From Streptomyces collinus (GTDB taxonomy: Bacteria; Actinomycetota; Actinomycetes; Streptomycetales; Streptomycetaceae), in NCBI RefSeq assembly GCF_031348265.1, contig NZ_CP133771.1, forward strand, positions 7,254,001 to 7,318,000: a stretch of 64,000 nucleotides of DNA, read 5' to 3'. Both the position numbers and the translations under genes were made by a program. The notes beneath the pieces are model-generated. The model had not been told where the DNA came from. It did no database searches and saw only the letters and a list, made by a program, of their open reading frames with translations. Of the stretch, positions 53,201-61,375 are shown in pieces. The number at the start of each line of letters is the position of its first letter. Position 1 is the stretch's first letter.

Positions 53201-53915
53201 GGCCACGCAGCAGCTCCGGCAGCGCCGTGCCGATGGGATCGCGGACGATCTCGTCGGCACGGTCGTCGTACGGCGTCGGCTCGGCGTTGACGATGATCAG
53301 CCGGGCACCGTGGTCGGCGGCGACACCGGCCAGGCCGGCCGCCGGCTGCACCTGGAGGCTCGTGCCGACGGCGACGAAGATCTGGCACCCCTTGCTGACG
53401 GCGGCCGCCTGGCCGAGGACGACGGGGTCGAGCCGCTCGCCGAACATCACCGTCGCCGGCTTCAGGATCCCGCCGCACTCCAGGCACGGCGGGTCCTTCT
53501 CACCGGCCTCCACCCGGGCCAGCGCGTCGGCCATCGGGCCCCGGGCGTGGCAGCCCGTGCAGACGAAACTCCGCGCCGAGCCGTGCAGTTCGAGCACCTT
53601 GCGGGCCGGCATCCCGGCGAGCTGGTGCAGCCCGTCCACGTTCTGCGTGATCACCCGCACCGGCACCCCGGACCGCTCCAGCTCCGCCACCGCCCGGTGC
53701 GCGGCGTTGGGCTCGGCCCGCAGCGCCCCCGTCTCGCGCCGCATCAGCCAGGAGCGGCGGCGGATCTCGGCATCGCCCATGTAGTACTCGTACGTGACGA
53801 GCTTCTCGGCCTCGGGATCCCGGCGCCACAGCCCGTTCGGCCCGCGGTAGTCCGGGATGCCCGAGTCCGTGCTGATGCCGGCACCGGTGAGCAGGGCGAC
53901 GAGGGGCTTGGCCAT
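53160..53915 (-). CDS. cobB: Sirtuin NAD+-dependent protein deacylase
   Basis: This 251-residue Sir2 enzyme removes acyl groups from protein lysines using NAD+ and makes nicotinamide and O-acyl-ADP-ribose. Motifs are LLTGAGISTDSGIPDYRG, TQNVDGLHQLAG, the catalytic His in LELHGSARSF, zinc Cys pairs CTGC and CLEC, and VGTSLQVQPAAGL. It opens a run of three co-directional genes for ADP-ribose chemistry (Nudix, ADP-ribosylglycohydrolase). Start ATG 53915 is set by the conserved N terminus. The last 13 codons overlap the VOC gene. Confidence 0.93.
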   Translation of the reverse strand: MAKPLVALLTGAGISTDSGIPDYRGPNGLWRRDPEAEKLVTYEYYMGDAEIRRRSWLMRRETGALRAEPNAAHRAVAELERSGVPVRVITQNVDGLHQLAGMPARKVLELHGSARSFVCTGCHARGPMADALARVEAGEKDPPCLECGGILKPATVMFGERLDPVVLGQAAAVSKGCQIFVAVGTSLQVQPAAGLAGVAADHGARLIIVNAEPTPYDDRADEIVRDPIGTALPELLRGLTAAASPAGPPGG

Positions 53916-54003
53916 GGCACCGAGGGTAGGCGGGGCCATGGGGCGGCAGCGAACGGATATCCGACCGAACCCCGAGGGGTGAGGGGGGAGCGGCCGGGGC
54001 CGG

Positions 54004-54498
54004 TCAGAACACCCGGCGGCCGTCCTCCAGCTCCGCCGTGCCCGACCCGTCCGCCAGGACGTCGAGGGCGGCCAGGACACGGCCGCCGAGGGCGCCCCGC
54101 AGATACCCGCTCAGCTCATCGCGCGGAACCAGCCGCCAGGACAGCAGCTCCTCCTCCTGGAGGCGGATCGCCTTGAACTCGTCCTCGCCCAGCACCCCGC
54201 CGTCGTACAGGTACGCCACCACCGGCGGGCGGCCCGTGCCGTGCACCCAGTCCACCGCCAGCAGCCGTCCGGGCTCCCGGTCCAGGCCGATCTCCTCGGC
54301 CGTCTCGCGCCGCGCACCCTGCCGCGGGGTCTCGCCGTCGTCGGACTCGACGGTTCCGCCGGGCAGCACCCAGCCCTCCCGGTAGCTGGGCTCGACGAGC
54401 AGCACACGGCCCTCGCCGTCCCGGAACAGCACGGCGGCACCGGCCAGGACGCGGGGCAGGGAGGCGATGTAGGCGGCGTAGTCAGGAGAGGAGGTCAT
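54004..54498 (-). CDS. Nudix hydrolase
   Basis: This 164-residue pyrophosphohydrolase has a Nudix box in GGTVESDDGETPRQGARRE followed by TAEEIGL. The catalytic RExxEE is intact, but two extra residues lie between the first Gly and the Glu compared with the standard GX5E spacing. Substrates could include ADP-ribose, NADH or oxidised nucleotides; its place between a sirtuin and an ADP-ribosylglycohydrolase favours an ADP-ribose compound, by inference. ATG 54498 has GGAGAGGAGG just upstream. Confidence 0.85.
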   Translation of the reverse strand: MTSSPDYAAYIASLPRVLAGAAVLFRDGEGRVLLVEPSYREGWVLPGGTVESDDGETPRQGARRETAEEIGLDREPGRLLAVDWVHGTGRPPVVAYLYDGGVLGEDEFKAIRLQEEELLSWRLVPRDELSGYLRGALGGRVLAALDVLADGSGTAELEDGRRVF

Positions 54499-54539
54499 CG
54501 GTGCAGGGTAACGACCGCGTCCCGCCTCATCTCCGGCGG

Positions 54540-55613
54540 TCAGGCCGCGGGCTCCGCCAGCCGCAGCGTCCGTTCCGCCAGTTCGCTGATCCGCACCCCG
54601 TCGAAGCCGAACACCGCGCTGCGGACCGTGTCCTCCAGCGGGGCCGTCCACTGGCCGGGGATGGCCCTCGCCCCGCCGAACACACCGGCCACCGAACCCG
54701 CCGTCGCGCCGTTGGAGTCGGTGTCCAGGCCCCCGCGGACGGTCAGGGCGATGGTGCGGGTGAAGTCACCGTCCCCGTAGAGCAGACCGGCGGTGAGGAC
54801 GGCCGCGTTCGGGACGGTGTGGATCCACCCCATGCCGCTGGTCTCTTCGGCGACTGTGGTGAGCGTGTCCTCCCAGGACATCCGGGTGTCGTGCAGGGAG
54901 ACCACCCGGCGTACCGTGCGGGCGAGGCGGCTGCTCGCCGGGATCACGGCCAGGGCCTCGTCGACGGCGTGCCGCACGGTGAGCGAGGTGAACGCCGCCG
55001 CGATCAGCGCCGCCGCCCACATCGCCCCGTAGACCCCGTTCCCGGTGTGCGACAGCACCGCGTCCCGCCGGGCGAGCTGGGCCGCGCGGCGCGGGACGCC
55101 CGGGCAGGTCCAGCCGAAGATGTCCGCGCGGATGAGGGCGCCGATCCACTCCTGGTAGGGGTTGTCGTACGTCGCCGTCAGCGGCGGCTTCAGCCCGTTG
55201 GCGAGGTTGCGGTACGCGGCTCGCTCGGCGGTGAACGTCTGCAGAAGCGGCAGCCGCAGCAGCCACAGGTCCCCGACCTGCTCGGTGCTGAAGCCGAAGC
55301 CGTGGGTCTCCAGCAGGTCGAGGCCGAGGATCGCGTAGTCGACGTCGTCGTCACGGCAGCTGCCATGGATGCGGCCGCGGACGCACTGGCGCCATTCCGG
55401 CCGCAGCTCGAAGCCCTCGTGCTCGCTGATCGGCTCGGGCAGGTAGTCGGTGAGGGGGAGAGCGCCGGCCTGTCTGAGGTACCGGTCGATGCGGTCGCGG
55501 GTCCACACCTCGCCCTGCTCGACCGGTTTGCCGAGCATGTTGCCCGCGATGCGGCCCTGCCAGCCGCCGAGGATGCGGTCGGAGAGCGCCGTTCCGGTGT
55601 CGACGAGGGTCAT
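54540..55613 (-). CDS. ADP-ribosylglycohydrolase-family protein
   Basis: This 357-residue all-helical enzyme belongs to the DraG/ARH fold. GGWQGRIAGNMLGKPVE is the N-terminal motif, SCRDDDVDYAILGLDL stands where TDDT metal ligands occur, and GGLDTDSNGATAGSVAGV is the C-terminal binuclear Mg site. It is expected to release ADP-ribose from protein or small-molecule conjugates. The ATG at 55613 is directly supported by the conserved start. It is 41 bp from the Nudix gene, so both are likely one operon with the sirtuin. Confidence 0.9.
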   Translation of the reverse strand: MTLVDTGTALSDRILGGWQGRIAGNMLGKPVEQGEVWTRDRIDRYLRQAGALPLTDYLPEPISEHEGFELRPEWRQCVRGRIHGSCRDDDVDYAILGLDLLETHGFGFSTEQVGDLWLLRLPLLQTFTAERAAYRNLANGLKPPLTATYDNPYQEWIGALIRADIFGWTCPGVPRRAAQLARRDAVLSHTGNGVYGAMWAAALIAAAFTSLTVRHAVDEALAVIPASSRLARTVRRVVSLHDTRMSWEDTLTTVAEETSGMGWIHTVPNAAVLTAGLLYGDGDFTRTIALTVRGGLDTDSNGATAGSVAGVFGGARAIPGQWTAPLEDTVRSAVFGFDGVRISELAERTLRLAEPAA

Positions 55614-55780
55614 GATTGAGGTCTACCCGTTTCCGGGCGGCGCTTGCGGCCCCGCGCCCCCGACGGACGTCGGTCCAGGGGGTGGGCACAGGCTGACGGG
55701 CGGCGGCTCCGCCGGTTAAGGTCACAGCGGCGCGACTGGCCTTGACGTGCGTGAGGGCCCGGAGAGCAAGGGGAGTGCAA

Positions 55781-56941
55781 GTGGCGGACGCTGCAGTGAG
55801 CGACACCCGGAAGGCACAGCGGGTGCTCGTCGCCGCGGACAAGTTCAAGGGGTCGCTGACGGCCGTGGAGGTCGCCGAGCGGATCACGGCCGGGCTGCGC
55901 CGGGTCCTGCCGGACCTGGAGGTCGAGGCGCTTCCGGTGGCCGACGGCGGCGACGGGACCGTGGCCGCGGCGGTCGCGGCCGGGTTCCAGCGCCGGGAGG
56001 TCCGGGTCGCCGGCCCCCTCGGCGACGAGGTGACGGCGGCGTTCGCGCTGCGCGAGGGAACCGCGGTCGTGGAGATGGCCGAGGCGAGCGGGCTGCAGCG
56101 GCTGCCCGCCGGGGTCTTCGCCCCGCTCACGGCGTCCACGTACGGCTCCGGCGAGCTGCTGCGGGCCGCGCTGGACGCGGGCGCCCGCACGATCGTCTTC
56201 GGAGTCGGCGGCAGCGCCACCACCGATGGCGGCGCAGGGATGCTGTCGGCGCTGGGCGCCCGGTTCCTGGACGCCGCAGGGGAGCCGGTGCCACCGGGCG
56301 GCGGCGGACTCGCCGAGCTGGCCACCGCCGACCTGTCGGGACTCGACCCGCGCCTGGCGGAGATCGAGCTGGTGCTCGCGAGCGACGTCGACAACCCGCT
56401 GACCGGCCCGAAGGGCGCACCCGCGGTCTACGGCCCGCAGAAGGGCGCCTCGCCCGAGGACGTGGCGGCCCTGGACAGCGCCCTCGCGCACTTCGCGAAG
56501 GTGCTCCAGGGGCCGGCCGGTGCGAAGGCCGCCGAGTACGCGGCGTCGCCGGGCGCGGGAGCGGCGGGCGGCATCGGCTACGGCGCCCTGCTGCTCGGCG
56601 CCCGGTTCCGCCCCGGCATCGAGGTCATGCTCGACGTCCTGGGCTTCGCACCCGCCCTGGACCGCGCGGACCTGGTCATCACCGGCGAGGGCTCCCTCGA
56701 CGAGCAGACCCTGCACGGCAAGGCCCCGGCGGGTGTCGCCGCCGCGGCCCGCGCCGCGGACAAGGACGTCGTGGCGGTCTGCGGACGCCTCGCCCTGCCG
56801 CCCCAGACCCTGGGCCGCGCAGGTTTCCGCCGGGCCTACCCCCTGACGGACGCCGAGCCGGACGTGGCGAAGTGCATCGCCGAGGCGGGCCCGATCCTGG
56901 AACGGGTCGCGGAACGCATCGCCAGGGACTTCCTGACCTGA
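55781..56941 (+). CDS. glxK: Glycerate kinase (type I, GlxK-like)
   Basis: This 386-residue kinase phosphorylates glycerate with ATP. It begins RVLVAADKFKGSLTAVEVAE, has the PVADGGDGTVAAAV motif and VEMAEASGLQ, then VGGSATTDGGAGMLSALGA, typical of the GckA/GlxK family. Glycerate arises from glyoxylate or serine use, and could link to glyoxylate from the ethylmalonyl-CoA pathway encoded nearby, though this is inference. GTG 55781 is selected because AAGGGGAG lies 6 bp upstream. It ends at a strong terminator. Confidence 0.92.
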   Translation: MADAAVSDTRKAQRVLVAADKFKGSLTAVEVAERITAGLRRVLPDLEVEALPVADGGDGTVAAAVAAGFQRREVRVAGPLGDEVTAAFALREGTAVVEMAEASGLQRLPAGVFAPLTASTYGSGELLRAALDAGARTIVFGVGGSATTDGGAGMLSALGARFLDAAGEPVPPGGGGLAELATADLSGLDPRLAEIELVLASDVDNPLTGPKGAPAVYGPQKGASPEDVAALDSALAHFAKVLQGPAGAKAAEYAASPGAGAAGGIGYGALLLGARFRPGIEVMLDVLGFAPALDRADLVITGEGSLDEQTLHGKAPAGVAAAARAADKDVVAVCGRLALPPQTLGRAGFRRAYPLTDAEPDVAKCIAEAGPILERVAERIARDFLT

Positions 56942-56973
56942 CCCGGGCGGATCCCGCCGCCGCAGACACGAAG

Positions 56974-57002
56974 AAGGCCCCGAGCTCTCAGCTCGGGGCC
57001 TT
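56974..57002. terminator. Strong bidirectional terminator after glycerate kinase and pssA
   Basis: AAGGCCCCGAGCT (56974-56986) pairs perfectly with AGCTCGGGGCCTT (56990-57002) with a 3-base loop, followed by TTT on one strand and preceded by AA-rich sequence on the other. It separates the convergent glxK and pssA genes. Confidence 0.85.
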
Positions 57003-57019
57003 TCATCGTCGTACGGTCG

Positions 57020-57868
57020 CTACGGAAGCTGCGCCGCCCGTGCCTCGCGGCGGTTGTCGCGGAAGTTGTTCACCCGGCGAGCCGTGGCGAACAGCGGAAT
57101 CACCGCTCCCGTGACCAGCTGGAGCGCGCACCCCGTCTGCAGGAGGAGCTGACCGCCCGGCGCGCCGAAGGCCCAGGCCGCCAGCAGACCCATGGACAGG
57201 ACGATCCAGATCAGCATCGCCACCGCGAGCCAGCCGCGCGGCTTCGGGTACTCGACCCGGCTCACCATCAGCCACGCCGTCCCCACGATGGCCAGCAGCG
57301 TGGCCTCGAACGGCAGCTCCAGCAGCACGATCGCGACCACCGTCAGCGCACCGAACGGCGAGGGCATGCCCTGGAACGTGCCGTCCTTCACCGTCACGCA
57401 CGAGAACCGCGCGAGCCGCAGCACCACCGCCAGCAGCACCACGATCGCCCCGACCGCCGCCACCCGCTGGTGGGCGTCGTTCGCGACCATGCCGTAGACG
57501 AGGACGAAGTACGCCGGTGCCAGGCCGAAGCTGATCAGGTCGGACAGGTTGTCCAGCTCGGCGCCCATGGGGGAGGAGCGCAGCTTGCGCGCCACCAGGC
57601 CGTCGAAGAGGTCGAAGACCGCCGCGCAGAGCATGAGGATGACCGCCGTGGCCGCGCTGTGGCGGGCCATGCCGGTCTCCTGGCTGCCCGTGAGGTGCGG
57701 GATCAGGATGCCGGTGGTGGTGAAGTACACCGCCATGAAGCCGCACGTGGCGTTGCCGAGGGTCAGGGTGTCCGCTATCGACAGGCGGAGGGAGAGGGGC
57801 ATCTCCTCTTCCTCGTCGACCTCGTCGGCCTCCGGGACCCAGCCGGCCTTGGTATCGGGATCAATCAC
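57020..57868 (-). CDS. pssA: CDP-diacylglycerol-serine O-phosphatidyltransferase
   Basis: This 282-residue membrane enzyme makes phosphatidylserine from CDP-diacylglycerol and L-serine. The CDP-alcohol phosphotransferase signature is DLFDGLVARKLRSSPMGAE followed by LDNLSD (DX2DGX2ARX8GX3DX3D). About eight hydrophobic segments follow a 30-residue acidic N terminus. GTG 57868 is preferred over the TTG at 57874; it overlaps the end of psd by 8 bp, so the two are translationally coupled and act in sequence in phosphatidylethanolamine synthesis. Confidence 0.93.
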   Translation of the reverse strand: MIDPDTKAGWVPEADEVDEEEEMPLSLRLSIADTLTLGNATCGFMAVYFTTTGILIPHLTGSQETGMARHSAATAVILMLCAAVFDLFDGLVARKLRSSPMGAELDNLSDLISFGLAPAYFVLVYGMVANDAHQRVAAVGAIVVLLAVVLRLARFSCVTVKDGTFQGMPSPFGALTVVAIVLLELPFEATLLAIVGTAWLMVSRVEYPKPRGWLAVAMLIWIVLSMGLLAAWAFGAPGGQLLLQTGCALQLVTGAVIPLFATARRVNNFRDNRREARAAQLP

Positions 57869-58517
57869 GGTCAATGCGAGTCACCCCAGCCACCGTCTTC
57901 TGACCGACCTCGACCGCGACCTCCACGCCCTCGGGCAGGTACAGGTCGACACGCGAGCCGAAGCGGATCAGGCCGATCCGCTCGCCCTGCTCCACCTTGG
58001 TGCCCTGGGGCAGGTAGGGGACGATGCGGCGGGCGACCGCGCCGGCGATCTGGATCATCTCGATGTCGCCGAGCTCGGTGTCGAAGTGCCAGACGACCCG
58101 CTCGTTGTTCTCGCTCTCCTTGTTGAAGGCGGGAACGAAGCCACCGGGGATGTGCTCGACCGACGTCACCGTGCCGGCCAGCGGCGCGCGGTTGACGTGG
58201 ACGTTGAGCGGGCTCATGAAGATCGCGACGCGGGTGCGGCCGTCCTTCCACGGCATGATGCTCTGCACCACACCGTCGGCGGGCGAGATGACCCGGCCCT
58301 GGGTGATCTCGCGCTCGGGGTCGCGGAAGAACCACAGCATTCCCGCCGCGAGCGCGGTGGCGGGAACGGCGACGGCCTTGGCCGCGCCGGAGCGGCGGGC
58401 CCGGGCCAGGCTGAGGGCTGCGGTGGCGACGGTCGGAAGGAGCCACGGCGATGCTCCGCGCGCGAGGCGTACGCCGGCCCGGCTGTCGCGAGATGCAGAG
58501 GTTTGGCTGTGGGGCAT
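57861..58517 (-). CDS. psd: Phosphatidylserine decarboxylase proenzyme
   Basis: This 218-residue enzyme of the short Psd family converts phosphatidylserine to phosphatidylethanolamine. It has a membrane-associated N-terminal helix (KAVAVPATALAAGMLWFF), ISPADGVVQSI, MSPLNVHVNRAPLAGTV with conserved His residues, and the self-cleavage motif RFGSRVD, where the Ser becomes the pyruvoyl group. It precedes pssA in the same transcript. A weak -10-like TACGAT lies at 58583-58578 on the minus strand, about 60 bp upstream of its ATG. Confidence 0.93.
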   Translation of the reverse strand: MPHSQTSASRDSRAGVRLARGASPWLLPTVATAALSLARARRSGAAKAVAVPATALAAGMLWFFRDPEREITQGRVISPADGVVQSIMPWKDGRTRVAIFMSPLNVHVNRAPLAGTVTSVEHIPGGFVPAFNKESENNERVVWHFDTELGDIEMIQIAGAVARRIVPYLPQGTKVEQGERIGLIRFGSRVDLYLPEGVEVAVEVGQKTVAGVTRIDRD

Positions 58518-58642
58518 GGATGACCTTCGTAGCGGAGATGATGCCGCACTCTGACGGGGGACGGCGGCTTTCCGGCGATCGTAGCGGCTCGGGGCCGTAA
58601 CTGGGTAAGCCAGGCAGCCGAGTCGGCGGCAGAAGAGTGTTG

Positions 58643-58679
58643 ACGGGGTGTGATCTTCTTCTCCAAGAAAACACCCCGT
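58643..58679 (-). terminator. Stem-loop terminator of the ethylmalonyl-CoA operon
   Basis: ACGGGGTGT (58643-58651) and ACACCCCGT (58671-58679) form a 9-bp perfect stem. Inside are TTCTT and AAGAA arms forming a second helix. Read on the minus strand it follows the stop of the acyl-CoA dehydrogenase gene by 10 bp and precedes psd. Confidence 0.7.
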
Positions 58680-58689
58680 ATCCGGACAT

Positions 58690-59895
58690 CTAGCCCTGGA
58701 ACCGATACTCTTCGAGCAGCCGCCTGCCGATGATCATTTTCTGGATCTCGGCGGTACCTTCACCGATGAGCAGCATCGGAGCCTCGCGGTAGAGGCGCTC
58801 GATCTCGTACTCCTTGGAGAAGCCGTAGCCCCCGTGGATACGGAAGGCATCTTCCACGACCTCCTTGCAGTACTCGGAGGCGAGGTACTTCGCCATCCCG
58901 GCCTCCAGGTCGTTTCGCTCCCCGGAGTCCTTTTTGCGTGCTGCGTTCACCATCATCGCATGGGCGGCCTCGACCTTGGTAGCCATCTCGGCCAGCTTGA
59001 ACTGGATCGCCTGGTGCTGGGCGATCGCCTTCCCGAAGGTGTGACGCTGCTGCGCGTACTGGACCCCCAGTTCGAACGCACGCTGAGCGACGCCGCAGCC
59101 ACGCGCCGCCACGTTGACGCGGCCGACCTCCACGCCGTCCATCATCTGGTAGAAACCACGGCCGGTGACCCCGCCGAGCACCCGATCCGCAGGAATCCGC
59201 AGGCCATCCATGATGAGCTCGGTGGTGTCGACCCCCTTGTACCCCATCTTGTCGATCTTGCCGGGGATCGTGAGGCCGGGCCGGACCTCGCCGAAACCGG
59301 GCTCCTTCTCGACGAGGAAGGTCGTCATCGACTTGTGGGGCGCGGTACCCTCGGGGTGACCTTCGTCACTCTTGACCAGAACGGCCACCAGAGACGACGT
59401 TCCACCGTTCGTCAGCCACATCTTCTGGCCGTTGAGGACGTACTCCTCGCCGTCCTTCACCGCCTTCGACGAGATCGCCGACACGTCGGAGCCGAGCGCC
59501 GGCTCCGACATCGAGAAGGCGCCCCGGATGTCGCCGGCCGCCATCCTCGGCAGGAAGTGGTCCTTCTGCTCCTGCGTGCCGTGCTGCTTGAGCATGTACG
59601 CCACGATGAAGTGCGTGTTGATGATGCCGGACACCGACATCCACCCGCGGGCGATCTCCTCCACGCACAGCGCGTAGGTCAGGAGCGACTCGCCCAGACC
59701 CCCGTACTCCTCGGGGATCATCAGGCCGAACAGGCCCAACTCCTTCAGTCCGTCGACGATCTGCTGCGGGTACTCGTCGCGGTGCTCCAGCTCCGTGGCG
59801 ACCGGAATGATCTCCTTGTCCACGAAGTCCCGGACGGTGGACAGGATCTCCTGCTGGATGTCCGTCAGACCGGCGGTCTGGGCGAGTCGCGCCAT
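58690..59895 (-). CDS. Acyl-CoA dehydrogenase, putative methylsuccinyl-CoA dehydrogenase
   Basis: This 401-residue FAD enzyme fits the acyl-CoA dehydrogenase family: IPEEYGGLGESLLTYA, FSMSEPALGSDVSAISSKA, GQKMWLTNGG, RHTFGKAIAQHQAIQFK, GGYGFSKEYEIERLYREA (with Glu likely the catalytic base) and IGEGTAEIQKMIIGR. As last gene of the ccr-ecm-mcl-maoC operon it most likely oxidises (2S)-methylsuccinyl-CoA to mesaconyl-CoA. The proteobacterial enzyme is, as I recall, longer; this shorter form is like ordinary acyl-CoA dehydrogenases, so the role rests on context. ATG 59895 lies 2 bp after the upstream stop. Confidence 0.85.
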   Translation of the reverse strand: MARLAQTAGLTDIQQEILSTVRDFVDKEIIPVATELEHRDEYPQQIVDGLKELGLFGLMIPEEYGGLGESLLTYALCVEEIARGWMSVSGIINTHFIVAYMLKQHGTQEQKDHFLPRMAAGDIRGAFSMSEPALGSDVSAISSKAVKDGEEYVLNGQKMWLTNGGTSSLVAVLVKSDEGHPEGTAPHKSMTTFLVEKEPGFGEVRPGLTIPGKIDKMGYKGVDTTELIMDGLRIPADRVLGGVTGRGFYQMMDGVEVGRVNVAARGCGVAQRAFELGVQYAQQRHTFGKAIAQHQAIQFKLAEMATKVEAAHAMMVNAARKKDSGERNDLEAGMAKYLASEYCKEVVEDAFRIHGGYGFSKEYEIERLYREAPMLLIGEGTAEIQKMIIGRRLLEEYRFQG

Positions 59896-59897
59896 GA

Positions 59898-60410
59898 CTA
59901 CTTCTCCTGCTCTCGCAGCTCCGGGCGGCCGGGCTGCTCGCCGCCGCGCTCCTTGATGTACGTCTCGGTCGGCACCATCACCTTGCGGCGGAACACGCAG
60001 ACCAGCGTGCCGTCCTGCTTGTAGCCCTTGGTCTCGACGTAGACGATGCCGCGGTCGTTCTTCGACTTGGACGGCCACTTGTCGAGCACGGTCGTCTGGC
60101 CGTAGATCGTGTCGCCGTGGAAGGTCGGCGCCACGTGCTTGAGCGACTCGATCTCCAGGTTGGCGATCGCCTTGCCGGAGATGTCCGGCACGCTCATGCC
60201 GAGCAGCAGCGAGTAGATGTAGTTGCCGACGACGACGTTCTTGCCGAAGTCCGTCGTCTTCTCCGCATAGTTGGTGTCCATGTGGAGCGGGTGGTGGTTC
60301 ATGGTGAGGAGACAGAACAGGTGGTCGTCGTACTCCGTGACCGTCTTGCCCGGCCAGTGCTTGTACGTCGCCCCGACCTCGAACTCCTCGTAGGTGCGTC
60401 CGAACTGCAT
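59898..60410 (-). CDS. MaoC-type hydratase, putative mesaconyl-CoA hydratase
   Basis: This 170-residue single hot-dog-domain hydratase begins MQFGRTYEEFEVGATYKHWP and contains LTMNHHPLHMDTNYA, with the Asp/His dyad of MaoC enzymes in NHHPLHMD. In this operon it would hydrate mesaconyl-CoA to beta-methylmalyl-CoA. The proteobacterial Mch is, from memory, about twice this size with two fused hot-dog domains, so this form probably dimerises to rebuild the site. The gene is 5 bp from mcl and 2 bp from the dehydrogenase gene. Confidence 0.85.
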   Translation of the reverse strand: MQFGRTYEEFEVGATYKHWPGKTVTEYDDHLFCLLTMNHHPLHMDTNYAEKTTDFGKNVVVGNYIYSLLLGMSVPDISGKAIANLEIESLKHVAPTFHGDTIYGQTTVLDKWPSKSKNDRGIVYVETKGYKQDGTLVCVFRRKVMVPTETYIKERGGEQPGRPELREQEK

Positions 60411-60415
60411 CGCGC

Positions 60416-61375
60416 TCAGCCCTCCGGGATCTCGAACTTGCTGGTGCGCTGCATGCCGGCGGCGCGGCCCTTGCCGGAGATGACCAGGGCCATCTTGCGG
60501 CTGGCCTCGTCGATCATCTCGTCGCCGAGCATCGCCGAGCCCTTCTTGCCGCCCGCCTCGGACGTGTAGTAGTCGTACGCGTCCAGGATCAGCTCGGCGT
60601 GGTCGTAGTCCTCCTGCGACGGCGAGAAGATCTCGTTGGACGCCTCGACCTGGCCCGGGTGCAGCACCCACTTGCCGTCGAAGCCGAGCGCGGCGGCGCG
60701 CTGGGCGACCTCGCGGTAGCCGTCGATGTTGCGGATCTGGAGGTAGGGGCCGTCGATCGCCTGGAGGTTGTTGGCGCGGGCGGCCATCAGGATCTTCATC
60801 AGGATGTAGTGGTAGGCGTCCGCCGGGTAGCCGGGCGGCTGCTCGCCCACGACCAGCGACTTCATGTTGATCGACGCCATGAAGTCGGCCGGGCCGAAGA
60901 TGATCGTCTCGACGCGCTGGGAGGCCGTCGCGATCTCGTTGACGTTGTTCAGGCCCTGGGCGTTCTCGATCTGCGCCTCGATGCCGATCTTGCCGACCTC
61001 GAAGCCCATCGTCTTCTCGATCTGGGTGAGGAGGAGGTCGAGAGCGACGATCTGCTCGGCCGTCTGCACCTTCGGCAGCATGATGCAGTCGAGGTTCTGG
61101 CCGGCACCCTCGACGACCGTGACGACGTCGCGGTACGTCCACTCCGTGGTCCAGTCGTTGACGCGCACGACCCGCGTCTTGCCCGTCCAGTCGCCCTCGT
61201 TCAGGAACTTCACGATGGTGTGCCGCGCCTCGGGCTTGGCGAGCGGGGCGCACGCGTCCTCCAGGTCGAGGAAGACCTGGTCCGCCGGGAGGCCCTGCGC
61301 CTTCTCCAGGAAGCGGGGATTGCTTCCCGGCACCGCGAGACACGAGCGGCGGGGACGCAGACGGTTGACGGTCAT
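60416..61375 (-). CDS. mcl: HpcH/HpaI-family CoA-ester lyase (beta-methylmalyl-CoA/malyl-CoA lyase)
   Basis: This 319-residue TIM-barrel lyase starts RPRRSCLAVPGSNPRFLEKA. It has FLDLEDACAP with metal-binding acidic residues, RVNDWTTEWTYRDVV, IEAQIENAQGLNNV with the second Glu ligand and WVLHPGQVEASNEIFSPSQE. It cleaves beta-methylmalyl-CoA to glyoxylate and propionyl-CoA. The ATG at 61375 overlaps the stop of the mutase gene by 2 bases, showing tight coupling. The family also covers citrate lyase beta subunit, but the operon selects this role. Confidence 0.9.
   Translation of the reverse strand: MTVNRLRPRRSCLAVPGSNPRFLEKAQGLPADQVFLDLEDACAPLAKPEARHTIVKFLNEGDWTGKTRVVRVNDWTTEWTYRDVVTVVEGAGQNLDCIMLPKVQTAEQIVALDLLLTQIEKTMGFEVGKIGIEAQIENAQGLNNVNEIATASQRVETIIFGPADFMASINMKSLVVGEQPPGYPADAYHYILMKILMAARANNLQAIDGPYLQIRNIDGYREVAQRAAALGFDGKWVLHPGQVEASNEIFSPSQEDYDHAELILDAYDYYTSEAGGKKGSAMLGDEMIDEASRKMALVISGKGRAAGMQRTSKFEIPEG

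Noticed and set aside
57869..57874. TTG start for pssA at 57874
   Set aside because: GTG at 57868 is a commoner start in this genome type and gives the normal 8-bp overlap with psd.
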